From contig NZ_AP031498.1 of the NCBI RefSeq assembly GCF_042854845.1, positions 1,550,001 to 1,614,000 of the forward strand: a stretch of DNA of 64,000 bases, given 5' to 3'. Source of the stretch: Maricurvus nonylphenolicus (GTDB lineage Bacteria > Pseudomonadota > Gammaproteobacteria > Pseudomonadales > Cellvibrionaceae). Position numbers and translations under genes: made by a program. Under the pieces are notes generated by a model. The model searched no databases and was not told the origin of the DNA. It saw only the letters and a program-made list of their open reading frames with translations. Positions 40,896-50,351 of the stretch are shown here, piece by piece. Within the stretch, counting starts at the first letter, position 1; each line of letters begins with the position of its first letter.

Positions 40896-41927
40896 TTATG
40901 CGTTAAAGTTGTTTTCTCTGTACTGCGATGGAGAGTATCCGGTCCAATTGCGAAATGCTTTACTGAAGTTGGAAGAATCCTTATAGGCCAGCAATGAAGC
41001 GATTTCGTCAATGGACAGTTTGGGTGCGGCAAGGTATTCAATAGCCAGCTCTTTTCTAACCTCTGAGACCACATCTTTGTAGTTGGTGCCAATGGTTTTC
41101 AGGCGTCGATTGAGGGTTCTGGAAGAGACATGAAAGTGCTCGGCAGCTTCTTCAATACCGGGAATATGGCCAGGCCTGCTTTTGATGATCTGTTTGATGG
41201 GATCGAGCAGTGAGTTCTGAGCATTATTGATCGTCTGTATCTGCTTTTCCAGATATTCCTCCGCCTGCTTGACCGCACTTGGGTTATTAAAGGGGGTGGG
41301 TCTGGTGGCGATGGCTATAGGAAACGATACCCGGTTAAACGGGCTGTTGAACTGTACATCGCCTGTGATCAGGCTTTTGTAGGGCTCACCGTTGTCGGTT
41401 GCGGCATGCTTTACTTGGTAGATAATTTGATTTGCCATATCAGGCGTCCACATACGTGATGCTGTGGCGAATATGCCCATGGGCACATCGACCATAAAGT
41501 TTTCCGTATCCTCCCAGGGAAGCTCTTCTTTGATATCAACATGGAGATAGTCATCATCAACATGAATATCCATCCTTACCGCTGCATTAAGTACAGGGGC
41601 GCAGCGCTTAACAAAGTGCATGCTTTCAATCAGATTAGGGCAGGCCAGGGCCCCAAGTCCCAGTAGGCCGCTACCGGTAGAGTTGAGGCGGCAGCCAAAT
41701 TCAAGCCCAAACCCTGGGTCGCCGGTCAGGTGAAACGCGCGTTTGATCAGGTACAGGTATTGATAGTAAAAGATTTGGTTGCTGGGATCTTCGAGTATTT
41801 CAGATTTGATGGGTAATGCTTCAAAAATCTGCTGTTCGGAAAAGCCTTTCTCCTTCAGGTAATCCACGAGGATTGCCGGGTTGGCCGCCGATATCCTAAT
41901 TTCTTTTACTTCCTTAGGAATGGTCAT
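40896..41927 (-). CDS. AraC family regulator, OruR/PF12625 type
   Basis: 343 residues. The N-terminal domain is of the PF12625 type (GDPGFGLEFGCRLNSTGSGL, SMHFVKRCAPVLNAAVRMD). The C-terminal HTH is EAAEHFHVSSRTLNRRLK and SLLAYKDSSNFSKAFRNWTG. Divergent from the TonB receptor at 42264, hence its probable activator. Closely related to the 24435 and 44618 proteins. Confidence 0.9.
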   Translation of the reverse strand: MTIPKEVKEIRISAANPAILVDYLKEKGFSEQQIFEALPIKSEILEDPSNQIFYYQYLYLIKRAFHLTGDPGFGLEFGCRLNSTGSGLLGLGALACPNLIESMHFVKRCAPVLNAAVRMDIHVDDDYLHVDIKEELPWEDTENFMVDVPMGIFATASRMWTPDMANQIIYQVKHAATDNGEPYKSLITGDVQFNSPFNRVSFPIAIATRPTPFNNPSAVKQAEEYLEKQIQTINNAQNSLLDPIKQIIKSRPGHIPGIEEAAEHFHVSSRTLNRRLKTIGTNYKDVVSEVRKELAIEYLAAPKLSIDEIASLLAYKDSSNFSKAFRNWTGYSPSQYRENNFNA

Positions 41928-42178
41928 TATGTGGGACTCTCTCTAACAGGGCTTTGTCTTCCGGTGCTTTTATAGCGCTTTTATTGTTGTGGTTTGTTGT
42001 TCTTATATATAGCTCATTCCACGAGTGTATAACGATTTGTTGGTATATGACAATTCTGTACGTTGGCACGTATTTACCTATTTGGAGTTATCCCCTTCGG
42101 GCCGCTAATCACAGTTCGGTGTCGGCTAATCACGGGCGGCTCTACCCCCTCTTTGGTAGATTGTAAAAATAAGGTCGC

Positions 42179-42215
42179 CTTACCATTTCGAGAGATGAGT
42201 TCCTTACATGGTAAG
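42179..42215. promoter_or_regulatory. spaced inverted repeat before TonB receptor 2
   Basis: CTTACCAT (42179-42186) and ATGGTAAG (42208-42215) are exact complements separated by 21 bases, 49-85 bases before the receptor start. This may be a regulator site for one of the two flanking AraC proteins; binding is unproved. Confidence 0.35.
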
Positions 42216-42263
42216 CCTTATGTGTGTCCCACATTATAAAAAAGAACCACAAGGTGAAGAGCA

Positions 42264-44570
42264 ATGAAATTACACAGACACTTTTTAGCGCAAGCTATTT
42301 CAGTAGCCTTAGCGTCGTCTACCGTTAGTGTTTATGCCGAAGAATCCTTTACGTTAGAAGAGATTGTTGTTACCGCACAGAAACGTGCCGAGAGTCTTCA
42401 GGATGTACCCATTTCTGTGAATGCGGTTTCCGGTGAGTTTATTCAAAACTCCGGTGTATCCAATCTGGAAGAAATGTCCGCTTATGTGCCTAACTTGAAT
42501 ATCAGTGACTCTCCAGGTACCAACCAGATTGTAATCCGTGGCCTGGGTTCTGGTGCGGGTAACAGTTCTTTTGAGCAATCTGTTGGTTTGTATGTTGATG
42601 GTGTTTATGCTGCCCGTGCACGTCAGTTCCAGGTTCCCTTTATGGATGTCGAGCGTGTAGAGGTATTGCGTGGCCCACAGGGGGTTCTGTTTGGTAAGAA
42701 CAGTATTGCCGGTGCGGTCAGTGTGATTAGCGCTAAGCCCACTGAAGATTTCGAAGCAGAAATTACTGGTAAATACGAGATGGAATATGGCAGTCACGAA
42801 GTGGATGCGTTTGTGTCTGGTCAGCTTGCAGAAAACCTGTACGGTCGCCTGGCGGTTAAAACTGCCGGGGAAGAAGGTTATTTAGATAGCGAAGTGTTAG
42901 GTAAAGACTATCCTGAAGTTGAGACCGATGCAGTGAGAGCGGTACTGGTTTGGGATGCTTCTGAAGATACCGAAGTTACCCTTAAACTTGAGCATGCAGA
43001 GCTGGATGAGAAGGGTAATAACTTCCAGATTTCTGATATTGATTTAACAGCGCCTACTCCAGCGGGTCTGGCTGCGGGCCTTCATCTTGCTTACAAGGCT
43101 GCTATCACTGCTGGTCAGGAAGACTTTAAGCTGAATGACAAAGCATTTGCATCCTTGGCTCCTCGTTTATCACTGGAGTCTGACAATGTTGCGCTTCAGG
43201 TAAAGCATTCAATTGGCGAGTACGAATTAACGTATCTGGCTGGCTACTCGGAATATGAGTCGGATTCCGTTGGCGATTATGATTTTTCAACCGTTGACTA
43301 CCTGGTAAGTCGTGGTGAAGAGGAGTACAAGCAGTCATCTCATGAAATTCGTTTGGCCTCACCTGTAGGTGAAACCTTTGAATATATGTTGGGCGCTTAT
43401 TATATCGATCGGGATCTGGATAGGCCTCTCAGTGCAAGGGATGCTGATTTCTCTTTTGCGGGAGCACCTGGAGCAGCGTTAAACCATTCGCAATTTATTC
43501 AGTATGATGAGCAGGCCGATGCCTGGTCAGTATTCTTCCAGGGGACCTGGAATGTCACGGATACTGTTCGTGCGACATTGGGTGCTCGTTACAGTGAGGA
43601 AACTAAAGAGGCCCGTGGTACCCATACACTTACCGCTTTGGGAGATTACTCTACGGCAATTACAAACCCTGCTGTATTAATCCCATTGGCCGGTTTGGGT
43701 ATTGCTAACAACAGTTTTGAAGGCAAGCGTACCGAAGAAAACCTTGATCCTACCTTTAATGTACAGTGGGACTTCAGTGGTGATGGCATGGCCTACCTGA
43801 CCTGGACCAAAGCAACAAAAGCCGGTGGTTTCAATGCTTCTAATAATACCCCGAACCCAGATAATGTTGAGTTTGAAGAGGAAGAGGCTGAGAATATTGA
43901 GGTGGGTGTAAAGCTTGATTTACTCGATGGCCGTGCACGTTTAAATGCGGCTTACTTCAATACCAAGTTTGATGATCTGCAAGTGTCGTCCTTTGATGGT
44001 TCTAACTTTGTGACCGGTAATGCCGCAAAAGCCGTTTCTCAAGGTGTTGAGCTGGAGGCGACCTTGGCTGTAACCCCTGAGTGGACCATTGGCGGTAATA
44101 TGGCCTGGTTGGACGCCGAATACGACGAGTTTGATGGCCCTTGTTCTACCAATGCCAATGAGTGGAATGCCAGTTGTGCAGCGTCAAGCGGCGCGGTTCA
44201 AGACCTGTCAGGTGCACAGTTGGAATTGGCTCCCGAGTGGAGCGGTACAGTATTTGCTGACTATAACTCCCCAATTGGTGATAACCTGATTTTCAGTGCT
44301 CGTGTGGATGCAAACTATTCCGATGGTTTCTACACTCAGCCAGATCAGGATAGCCACAACTACCAGGATGATTTCTGGAAGGTTAATCTGCGTTTGGCCC
44401 TAAGCAGTGCTGATGAACGCTGGACAGTGGCCCTGTTAGGCACTAACTTGACTGATGAGACCACCAAAAACTTCGGTGGTTCTACCTCTGTCTTGGCGGG
44501 TGGCTATTGGTCCAATACTGCGCCACCACGTCAGGTGGAGTTGTCAGCAACTTACCGCTTCGGTAAGTAA
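42264..44570 (+). CDS. TonB-dependent outer-membrane receptor (paralogue 2)
   Basis: 768 residues. Signal peptide to about residue 25 (SVALASSTVSVYAEE), then LEEIVVTAQKRAESLQDVPI, plug motif VEVLRGPQGVLFGKNSIAG, and barrel end LSATYRFGK. Identical in length to the 22018 receptor and sharing most of its plug; the loops differ most around residues 250-300 and 390-480, so ligand preference may differ. Flanked by two AraC genes, one divergent and one convergent. A strong bidirectional terminator follows. Confidence 0.94.
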   Translation: MKLHRHFLAQAISVALASSTVSVYAEESFTLEEIVVTAQKRAESLQDVPISVNAVSGEFIQNSGVSNLEEMSAYVPNLNISDSPGTNQIVIRGLGSGAGNSSFEQSVGLYVDGVYAARARQFQVPFMDVERVEVLRGPQGVLFGKNSIAGAVSVISAKPTEDFEAEITGKYEMEYGSHEVDAFVSGQLAENLYGRLAVKTAGEEGYLDSEVLGKDYPEVETDAVRAVLVWDASEDTEVTLKLEHAELDEKGNNFQISDIDLTAPTPAGLAAGLHLAYKAAITAGQEDFKLNDKAFASLAPRLSLESDNVALQVKHSIGEYELTYLAGYSEYESDSVGDYDFSTVDYLVSRGEEEYKQSSHEIRLASPVGETFEYMLGAYYIDRDLDRPLSARDADFSFAGAPGAALNHSQFIQYDEQADAWSVFFQGTWNVTDTVRATLGARYSEETKEARGTHTLTALGDYSTAITNPAVLIPLAGLGIANNSFEGKRTEENLDPTFNVQWDFSGDGMAYLTWTKATKAGGFNASNNTPNPDNVEFEEEEAENIEVGVKLDLLDGRARLNAAYFNTKFDDLQVSSFDGSNFVTGNAAKAVSQGVELEATLAVTPEWTIGGNMAWLDAEYDEFDGPCSTNANEWNASCAASSGAVQDLSGAQLELAPEWSGTVFADYNSPIGDNLIFSARVDANYSDGFYTQPDQDSHNYQDDFWKVNLRLALSSADERWTVALLGTNLTDETTKNFGGSTSVLAGGYWSNTAPPRQVELSATYRFGK

Positions 44571-44588
44571 TCAATCGCTGAACCTGCT

Positions 44589-44619
44589 AAAAACGGCCGC
44601 TTAATGCGGCCGTTTTTTT
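44589..44619. terminator. bidirectional rho-independent terminator
   Basis: A-run, CGGCCGC, loop TTAAT, GCGGCCG, T-run. It ends the TonB receptor gene and the convergent AraC gene, whose stop is at 44618-44620. Confidence 0.88.
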
Positions 44620-45643
44620 ATTGTCTGTTGGATTTTCTAAAATTACTGGGCGATTGATTTGTCCAGTCTCGAAACGCCTTGCTGAAATTCGATGAATCCT
44701 TGTAGCCAAGTCGAGTTGCAATATCGATGATGGATACGTTTGATGAGGTTAACAGGTTGACTGCGATCTTTTTACGTACTTGAGTGAGTAACTGTTGGTA
44801 GCTTGTCCCTTCTTTTTTAAGGTGTCTCTCAAACGATTTCGCTGATAAATTAAATGTCTGCGCCAGATTTTCCATATTGGGAGGAGATTCTATATCTTCT
44901 TCCAAGATCACTTTTACTTGTTTGGATAGGCTGTTGGAGAGGTGTTGTAATGATCCCCGTTGTTTCTCCAAAACGGTTGTAGTGAATTTGACAGCACTGG
45001 GATTGTTGAAGCCGGTTTTTATATCCCCCGCCCGGAGGCTAAGGATTATCTCATTTCCCTCTTGCGAAGCAGTTACATGACCATACAAATGCCGCTGGTA
45101 AATCGAATGATTTGCAGGGGTGATGTGTTTAAGGTGGTAATGTATATGCGTTTGTGGCACAGCGTTTAATGCCTGCAGGCCCGATGACACAATTGCGAGA
45201 AAGGTGTCGATCATAAAGGTGCCTGTCCCATCCCAAGGCAGAGCTTCTACAATGGCAACGTGTAGTTGATTGTTTTTCTGGCTGTAATCGATTGTCAGTG
45301 CCGGATTGATAATGCAGCCGAACTCTTGAATTAATTGTAAAACTTCTATCGGACGGCTGCTGGCCAGGGACGCTAATCCAAGCTCACTCAACCCGGTAAT
45401 GTTGATTCTGTTTCCAAATTGAAGACCCAGTTCGGGATTGGGGATGTGTTGCAGTGCAATAGCTATCAGGTGCTTGAAATCCCTGTAAGCTATGGTGCTA
45501 TCTATGGTGTTGTCTCTGGCGTTGGTGAATTGTTTCGTGAACTCTGATATTTCAGATGTTTGCAGATGGCCTTCCTCAGCTAAAAAATCCAGTAACACAT
45601 GGGCGTGCAGTGAGGAAAACTTGGTGTCTTCTGTCTCTTGCAT
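44618..45643 (-). CDS. AraC family regulator, OruR/PF12625 type
   Basis: 341 residues. PF12625-type sensor (NPELGLQFGNRINITGLSEL, LIQEFGCIINPALTIDY) and C-terminal HTH (AQTFNLSAKSFERHLKKEG, RLGYKDSSNFSKAFRDWTNQ). Divergent from the NmrA-like gene at 45786, which may be its target, and convergent with the TonB receptor. Third intact member of this paralogous set in the window. Confidence 0.9.
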   Translation of the reverse strand: MQETEDTKFSSLHAHVLLDFLAEEGHLQTSEISEFTKQFTNARDNTIDSTIAYRDFKHLIAIALQHIPNPELGLQFGNRINITGLSELGLASLASSRPIEVLQLIQEFGCIINPALTIDYSQKNNQLHVAIVEALPWDGTGTFMIDTFLAIVSSGLQALNAVPQTHIHYHLKHITPANHSIYQRHLYGHVTASQEGNEIILSLRAGDIKTGFNNPSAVKFTTTVLEKQRGSLQHLSNSLSKQVKVILEEDIESPPNMENLAQTFNLSAKSFERHLKKEGTSYQQLLTQVRKKIAVNLLTSSNVSIIDIATRLGYKDSSNFSKAFRDWTNQSPSNFRKSNRQ

Positions 45644-45785
45644 CAGTGTTCCTCAATTTCATTATGTTTATAGTTTTAGGTTGTCTGATAATCACAGAAA
45701 TATGTACTTTGCCAACCAGATTTAAATGGCTGGAAAGATATTCTATAGCCTTTATTACTCAGCTTAAAGTGAATAGGGGTTATCA

Positions 45786-46910
45786 ATGTCTGACGCTAAC
45801 TTTAGTGATCCGCTGGCTTCCATTTTGGTATTTGGTGCCTCAGGCCATGTGGGCAGCGGGGTCGCTGACCATATCTTAAAACACGCACCAGATATCAGAC
45901 TTCGCTTAGCAACCAGTGATAATGCCAAACGAGTAGCCTTGCAGCAAAGGTATCCCCATGCGGAGGTATGTGTCTGTAGTTACTACGATCTTGAATCGTT
46001 AGTGACTGCATTCGATGGGGTAGAGGGGGTGTATATGATTACCCCGGACTTCACTAATGAGCAACTTGCCGTCTCTAATATCATTAACGCCGCCAAGGGT
46101 TCTGGCTCCATTCGCCATATCGTTAGGCTTATGGGGGACCCTCCAGGCATGACCTTGGATCGTGTGCCGGAGTTTTTGCGAAACTTTAACGGTGGAGCAA
46201 GTGCAGCTGTTGGCCATACGATCGCACGTCAGTTATTTGATGCCTCTGGGTTACCGGTTACCTACACGTCAGTGGCAGCTTACTTTATGGATGACCTGTC
46301 AGGTATTTGGCATGGTTCGGGAATCGTCAATGCGGATATTCTGGCAGAAGTGAAATGTCATCACATGCCCTATGTAGATCCTGCTGAGGTAGGGGAGGCT
46401 GCAGCAAGAATATTTTTACGCAGAAATCCACAGGACATTGGTGCGGATTATCTCCTTAATAATGGCATCGATTGCTGGGATTTTCACGATGTATCCAAAA
46501 TTCTATCGGAAGAACTTGGTCGAAAAATCACTTATATCGAAGGAGAAAAGACGTATCGACAATGGATTGGTGTTGAATTGGATAAGAAGTTCGGCAAGGG
46601 GGCAGCCGATTTTATGATTGCCTACTTCCGTTGGGAAGACTCAGTCATGGCTGATATTGCCAAAGATGCTATGGGTGGCATCAAAGGTAAAGTGGCTGCC
46701 TGTATTCAGCTGAAAGGACCTCGCTGGTTGAAAGAACTACTGGTGAGGAAGCTGTGGGAATCCAAAGCGGAAGATGTGTATTACGATCATCTTGAGGTCA
46801 TTTTACAGAGAAAACCAAAATCACTTCGTCAGTGGATAAAAGAAAATAAACACGCGCTAGAAAAGTCTTCAAATCACCAATCTACAGAGTATTCACTTAA
46901 CGTTAACTAG
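45786..46910 (+). CDS. NmrA-like NAD(P)-binding protein
   Basis: 374 residues. Rossmann start ILVFGASGHVGSGVADHILK with the GASGHVG motif, LVTAFDGVEGVYMITPDFT and a divergent C-terminal third with basic segments. This atypical SDR group includes NmrA, quinone oxidoreductase QOR2-like and isoflavone-reductase-like proteins; some reduce ketones, some only sense NADP. The Tyr-x-x-x-Lys of active SDRs is not evident. The ~100-residue extension after ~residue 270 is unusual in length. AGGGG ribosome site. A secreted SRPBCC-like gene follows at 13 bp. Confidence 0.78.
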   Translation: MSDANFSDPLASILVFGASGHVGSGVADHILKHAPDIRLRLATSDNAKRVALQQRYPHAEVCVCSYYDLESLVTAFDGVEGVYMITPDFTNEQLAVSNIINAAKGSGSIRHIVRLMGDPPGMTLDRVPEFLRNFNGGASAAVGHTIARQLFDASGLPVTYTSVAAYFMDDLSGIWHGSGIVNADILAEVKCHHMPYVDPAEVGEAAARIFLRRNPQDIGADYLLNNGIDCWDFHDVSKILSEELGRKITYIEGEKTYRQWIGVELDKKFGKGAADFMIAYFRWEDSVMADIAKDAMGGIKGKVAACIQLKGPRWLKELLVRKLWESKAEDVYYDHLEVILQRKPKSLRQWIKENKHALEKSSNHQSTEYSLNVN

Positions 46911-46923
46911 AGGATATATAACA

Positions 46924-47457
46924 ATGCAAAAACTCAAGCTCATGGTTGTACTGCTGGTGTCCATAATGGCGCTTAATGTACAGGCTGATAACCTTATCAA
47001 AGTTGAGCATTCGGTAATTATTCACCGCAGTCAGAATATAGTCTTTGATTTCGCGGCTAATTTACTCAATGATCCACTGTGGCGTGAGGAGGTCAATACC
47101 ATGACCTCAGATGATGAATTTGGTCTGGGTGCAGTCTATCTAGAGGATTCCCATCTTGGGATAAGGCCACACTTTCTAACACAAGTAGAAATTACCTCAC
47201 TGAATGCTCCTAAGCTTGTTGAGGCTACCACCACCTCCTCGAATCCGTATTACTTAAAAGTAACCCGCCATTTCGAAAGGTTTGGTTTGTTTTCTACCCT
47301 GTTCACCTACGAGCTGGAATTTGACCGTGCGATGGCTCAAGCCACCATGGGTGGTTTTACCTTGCCGGATAAGTTGGTGAGAGATTATTACACCGCTCGC
47401 ATAGCCCAATATCAGGGAGTGTTGAAATTCTTGTTGGAAAGTGGCGTGGTAGAGTAA
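46924..47457 (+). CDS. secreted SRPBCC (START/polyketide-cyclase-like) protein
   Basis: 177 residues. Clear signal peptide (MVVLLVSIMALNVQA, cleavage near residue 21). The mature part opens IKVEHSVIIHRSQNIVFDFA and LNDPLWREEV, the usual beginning of SRPBCC hydrophobic-ligand-binding domains. A periplasmic SRPBCC protein is less common than the cytoplasmic kind and may carry a hydrophobic substrate after TonB import. It probably forms an operon with the NmrA-like gene. No catalytic residues can be assigned. Confidence 0.7.
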   Translation: MQKLKLMVVLLVSIMALNVQADNLIKVEHSVIIHRSQNIVFDFAANLLNDPLWREEVNTMTSDDEFGLGAVYLEDSHLGIRPHFLTQVEITSLNAPKLVEATTTSSNPYYLKVTRHFERFGLFSTLFTYELEFDRAMAQATMGGFTLPDKLVRDYYTARIAQYQGVLKFLLESGVVE

Positions 47458-47778
47458 ATATTGGCAGGTTTTCACTGTTAATATGTCTGAAAGTATCGAT
47501 GTAATTTTCAGATGTGAGATTACAATCGAGTTTCTCTCTTTGAGGTGGAAATCTCTCATCCATTCCCGACTACTGGGAAGGTTCTCTGTACGGCTGGATA
47601 AACTGAGTTTGTCTGGCCATTTTTTTACATGCGATTATGTGTGTCAGGATATAACCTCTTGTTGTCTGGTAATAACCGATTAGGCCGGCATGAATACCCT
47701 CATAATGTTCACAAGATGTATTTGTGGGTGATTACCTGATAAATATAATTACATAAACCCTTGTCAGGAAGTTTGTAT
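47458..47778. other. intergenic region with no recognised gene
   Basis: About 320 bases between the SRPBCC-like gene and the b561 gene. Short open frames here lack ribosome sites and any familiar pattern. No terminator hairpin with T-run is obvious. A promoter for the b561 gene presumably lies in its AT-rich right part. Confidence 0.45.
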
Positions 47779-48330
47779 ATGAAAGACAGTTATCAGTACG
47801 GTGGATTTGACAGATTTATTCACTGGTTAATGGCGTTAAATATTCTGGCCACACTTATTTTTTCTAAAGGCATGTCCCAGTTGCCGGGTGACCTAAAGAT
47901 TATTGAATATGGTGACCACGGCATGTCCGTGACCACGATTCTAATTTGCCTGGTGATAAGAACCATCTGGCGAGCCAGCAAAGGCTTTCCTTCATTGCCC
48001 GAGGCTATGTCGGCTGTGCAGGTGTTGGCAGCCAAGGCTGTGCATTACCTGTTATATATCGCAATGTTTGCGCAGATTGTAATTGGTATTTTATTGGCCT
48101 CAACCACATCCCAGGACTTTGTGGCAGCAAATTACGGCATCAATTACTCCAGTTTTAACCTGATTGATGATAGCTATTATGAATTGTTGGTGTCACTGCA
48201 TATTGCTGGTTACTGGTTGATTATTGGTTTGCTTGTGGTGCATATTGTGGCGGCATTAAAGCATCACTGGATCGACAAGGACCAGGTGTTGCGCAATATG
48301 CTGCCGTTTGTGAAACGTAATCAAGTCTAG
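47779..48330 (+). CDS. cytochrome b561 family protein
   Basis: 183 residues from ATG 47779, with AGGAAG 7 bases upstream; an earlier TTG would add six residues. Four membrane segments with candidate heme histidines in RFIHWLMAL, GDHGMSV, KAVHYLLYIA and SLHIAGYWL/VVHIVAALKHH. A diheme inner-membrane electron carrier, without the N-terminal extension of the 28275 protein. It is convergent with the solute-binding gene downstream. Partner unknown. Confidence 0.88.
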   Translation: MKDSYQYGGFDRFIHWLMALNILATLIFSKGMSQLPGDLKIIEYGDHGMSVTTILICLVIRTIWRASKGFPSLPEAMSAVQVLAAKAVHYLLYIAMFAQIVIGILLASTTSQDFVAANYGINYSSFNLIDDSYYELLVSLHIAGYWLIIGLLVVHIVAALKHHWIDKDQVLRNMLPFVKRNQV

Positions 48331-48362
48331 GAGGTTTTTCAGAAGGCTTGTGGATGAAAGAG

Positions 48363-49112
48363 TTATTTATAACGCGTTGATAATTCCGCCGATTTATCGC
48401 TAATTTGACTGGCATATTCATCTGCCCTTGCTTTGCCCAAGCTGGCATGGGAGAAGCACATGTGAATTTGATAGTCTCCGACGGTGTATATAGGTTTAAA
48501 GCTGCCTAAACCCTGATTCTCCCAAAATTTGATAGTGGAAGGATTGGATAAAAGCAGCTGCGCTCTACCGCTGATCAGCATTTTTAATGCTTCTTTGGGG
48601 TTGCGGTGAGTGGAGGTGGCCATATTAGGTTGGAGTTTGTGAATGTCTCCGAGGCGTGTGAAGGCTACATGATAGTTAGCGAGTTCCAATAAATCCTGGG
48701 TTGGTTCAATATTGCTGTCTTTTAATGCATAAAAGTAAGCTTCGCTTACGCTGTAGGCTTTGGGGGAGCATGACACATTAGGGGAGTTGATTAGGTCTAA
48801 ACCTTGAGAATAAATAAGAGGGCCGGCATCGATCATTCCCTTAACCATTTCAGCAGCCATGCGCACCAGATTTTTATAGGGCTTAATCTGTGAGCTTAAG
48901 CCTAGCGGCTCGAACAGTTCTTGCTGAATGCTGAGTTCATAGCCCTTGAGTTCACCTGTGGTTTCATCCTTGTATAACCAGGGAGGATTACCCAGTGGAA
49001 GGCCTACTCTGATTTCATTCGTTGGTGGCTCTGCCAGTGAATTCAGGTTAAAGCAAATACCGCATATAAGGATACACAGTAATATCAGTATGTTGGTTTT
49101 ACGCCTTTTCAT
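48363..49112 (-). CDS. family 3-like periplasmic solute-binding protein, orphan
   Basis: 249 residues. Signal peptide (ILILLCILICGICFNLNSLA, cleavage near residue 27). The mature part opens EIRVGLPLGNPPWLYKDET, then GYELSIQQELFEPLGL, the usual bacterial extracellular solute-binding family 3 start. Two cysteines in the mature region may matter. No permease or ATPase gene is near, so it may act with a distant transporter or as a periplasmic sensor component. A decayed paralogue is at 14991-15420; the VGDYxIHMCFSHxSLGK stretch is conserved between them. Confidence 0.82.
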   Translation of the reverse strand: MKRRKTNILILLCILICGICFNLNSLAEPPTNEIRVGLPLGNPPWLYKDETTGELKGYELSIQQELFEPLGLSSQIKPYKNLVRMAAEMVKGMIDAGPLIYSQGLDLINSPNVSCSPKAYSVSEAYFYALKDSNIEPTQDLLELANYHVAFTRLGDIHKLQPNMATSTHRNPKEALKMLISGRAQLLLSNPSTIKFWENQGLGSFKPIYTVGDYQIHMCFSHASLGKARADEYASQISDKSAELSTRYK

Positions 49113-49182
49113 TATAAGCAGCCGGTAAACTTCATCTTCTGCGGAGAGCGTTTTATGAGTATAGGTTACAGATATAATGGAA

Positions 49183-50190
49183 TTATAGTTTCCTGTAGGC
49201 CAAAGGCGTCAAGCCCGTCCACTTCTTAAACGCCCGAATAAACGTACTCGCTTCCGAAAATCCCAGCCGAAAGGCAATCTCCTCCACACTCTGCTGGCTT
49301 TGTTTGATGTAATAAATCGCCATGTCCCGTCGCGTGTCTTCTTTAAGCTTGTTAAACGAATAGCCATCAGCTTTTAAGCGCCGGCGCAGCGTTTGTTCGG
49401 TCAGGCCCATATAGTCTGCGGCTTCATTGAGTTGCGGCAGGCCGTTACCTTCACGGAACAGTTTTTCCATCCATAGTCGGGTTTTGATATAGGCTGATTT
49501 TGATTGCCTAGGCAGAGTCAAAATATAGGCGTGCGGGTTTCGGTATAGCTGCCTAAGTTCATCGGCGGTACGTTGGCAGGGGCGTTCGAGTATCTGCTTG
49601 CTGAAATGCAGTGCATTACGGCGCTGTCCGTAATGCACCGGGGCACCGTAATAGACAAACCGGTGCTCTTCACTGTGGGCCGGTTTTTCATAGCTTAGAT
49701 CAACTCGCTCAATGGGTAGAAATTCATTGGCCAGCCAGCAGTGAATACGGTGGAAGGTAGTCAGCAGGGTGTCGGTGATATAGGTGACTTCAATGTCCTC
49801 GGCGATATCGCAGTTAAGGGCAATAAAGCCACCATTGTCGGTGAAGTTGCTGTAGGCCGACACACTGCTGTCCAGCCAGTTGGTGCCATCACGCCAGGTA
49901 GTCATGGATTCCTTCAGGTTTCTGCAGGCCAGGCAGGCTTGAGTTAGCAGGCGTAACTGGCCTATAGGGCTGGGTTTTTGGAGTAAGCCCACAGCTTCAT
50001 CGCGCATGAGTTCTGTGAGTGCTTTAGATAGCTCAGCAAACGCTAATGTCGATATTCTTAACTTGGGGTTCTGCAGGATTTGGGGCGGTAATCCCTGCGC
50101 CAGGAGGATCTCTTCCGGGTTATAACCCTTCCTTATAGCCCCCTGTAACGAGGCTTTCACAAAGAAGGGGGATATGGTGGCTGCTTGCAC
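49183..50190 (-). CDS. AraC family regulator, OruR type
   Basis: 335 residues. Sensor domain of the PF12625 type (LRLLTQACLACRNLKESMTT) and C-terminal HTH (AADYMGLTEQTLRRRLKADG, RLGFSEASTFIRAFKKWTGL). Divergent from the thiolase/FadB-like operon at 50352 and so its probable regulator. It is a different branch from the three TonB-linked AraC genes; a relic of this branch lies at 60656-60712. Confidence 0.9.
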   Translation of the reverse strand: MQAATISPFFVKASLQGAIRKGYNPEEILLAQGLPPQILQNPKLRISTLAFAELSKALTELMRDEAVGLLQKPSPIGQLRLLTQACLACRNLKESMTTWRDGTNWLDSSVSAYSNFTDNGGFIALNCDIAEDIEVTYITDTLLTTFHRIHCWLANEFLPIERVDLSYEKPAHSEEHRFVYYGAPVHYGQRRNALHFSKQILERPCQRTADELRQLYRNPHAYILTLPRQSKSAYIKTRLWMEKLFREGNGLPQLNEAADYMGLTEQTLRRRLKADGYSFNKLKEDTRRDMAIYYIKQSQQSVEEIAFRLGFSEASTFIRAFKKWTGLTPLAYRKL

Positions 50191-50351
50191 GGCGGTTACC
50201 CAGTCATAGAAACATAATTGCCATAATAGCCTGGTTTGTCAGTTTATGCCTATTTTTTTGAGTGCCGAGGCCATGGTTGCCGGTTGGTTAAAGGCGCACA
50301 CTGAGTCCACAACCGTCCATCCAGGACTTAAAACTACAGAAGAGGCAAAAG

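Noticed and set aside
41954..42166. A 70-codon frame with a hydrophobic start between the AraC gene and TonB receptor 2
   Set aside because: No ribosome site, and it occupies the divergent promoter region; hydrophobicity follows from T-rich DNA.
47483..47683. A 66-codon frame after the SRPBCC-like gene
   Set aside because: No ribosome site, no known pattern, and irregular codon use.
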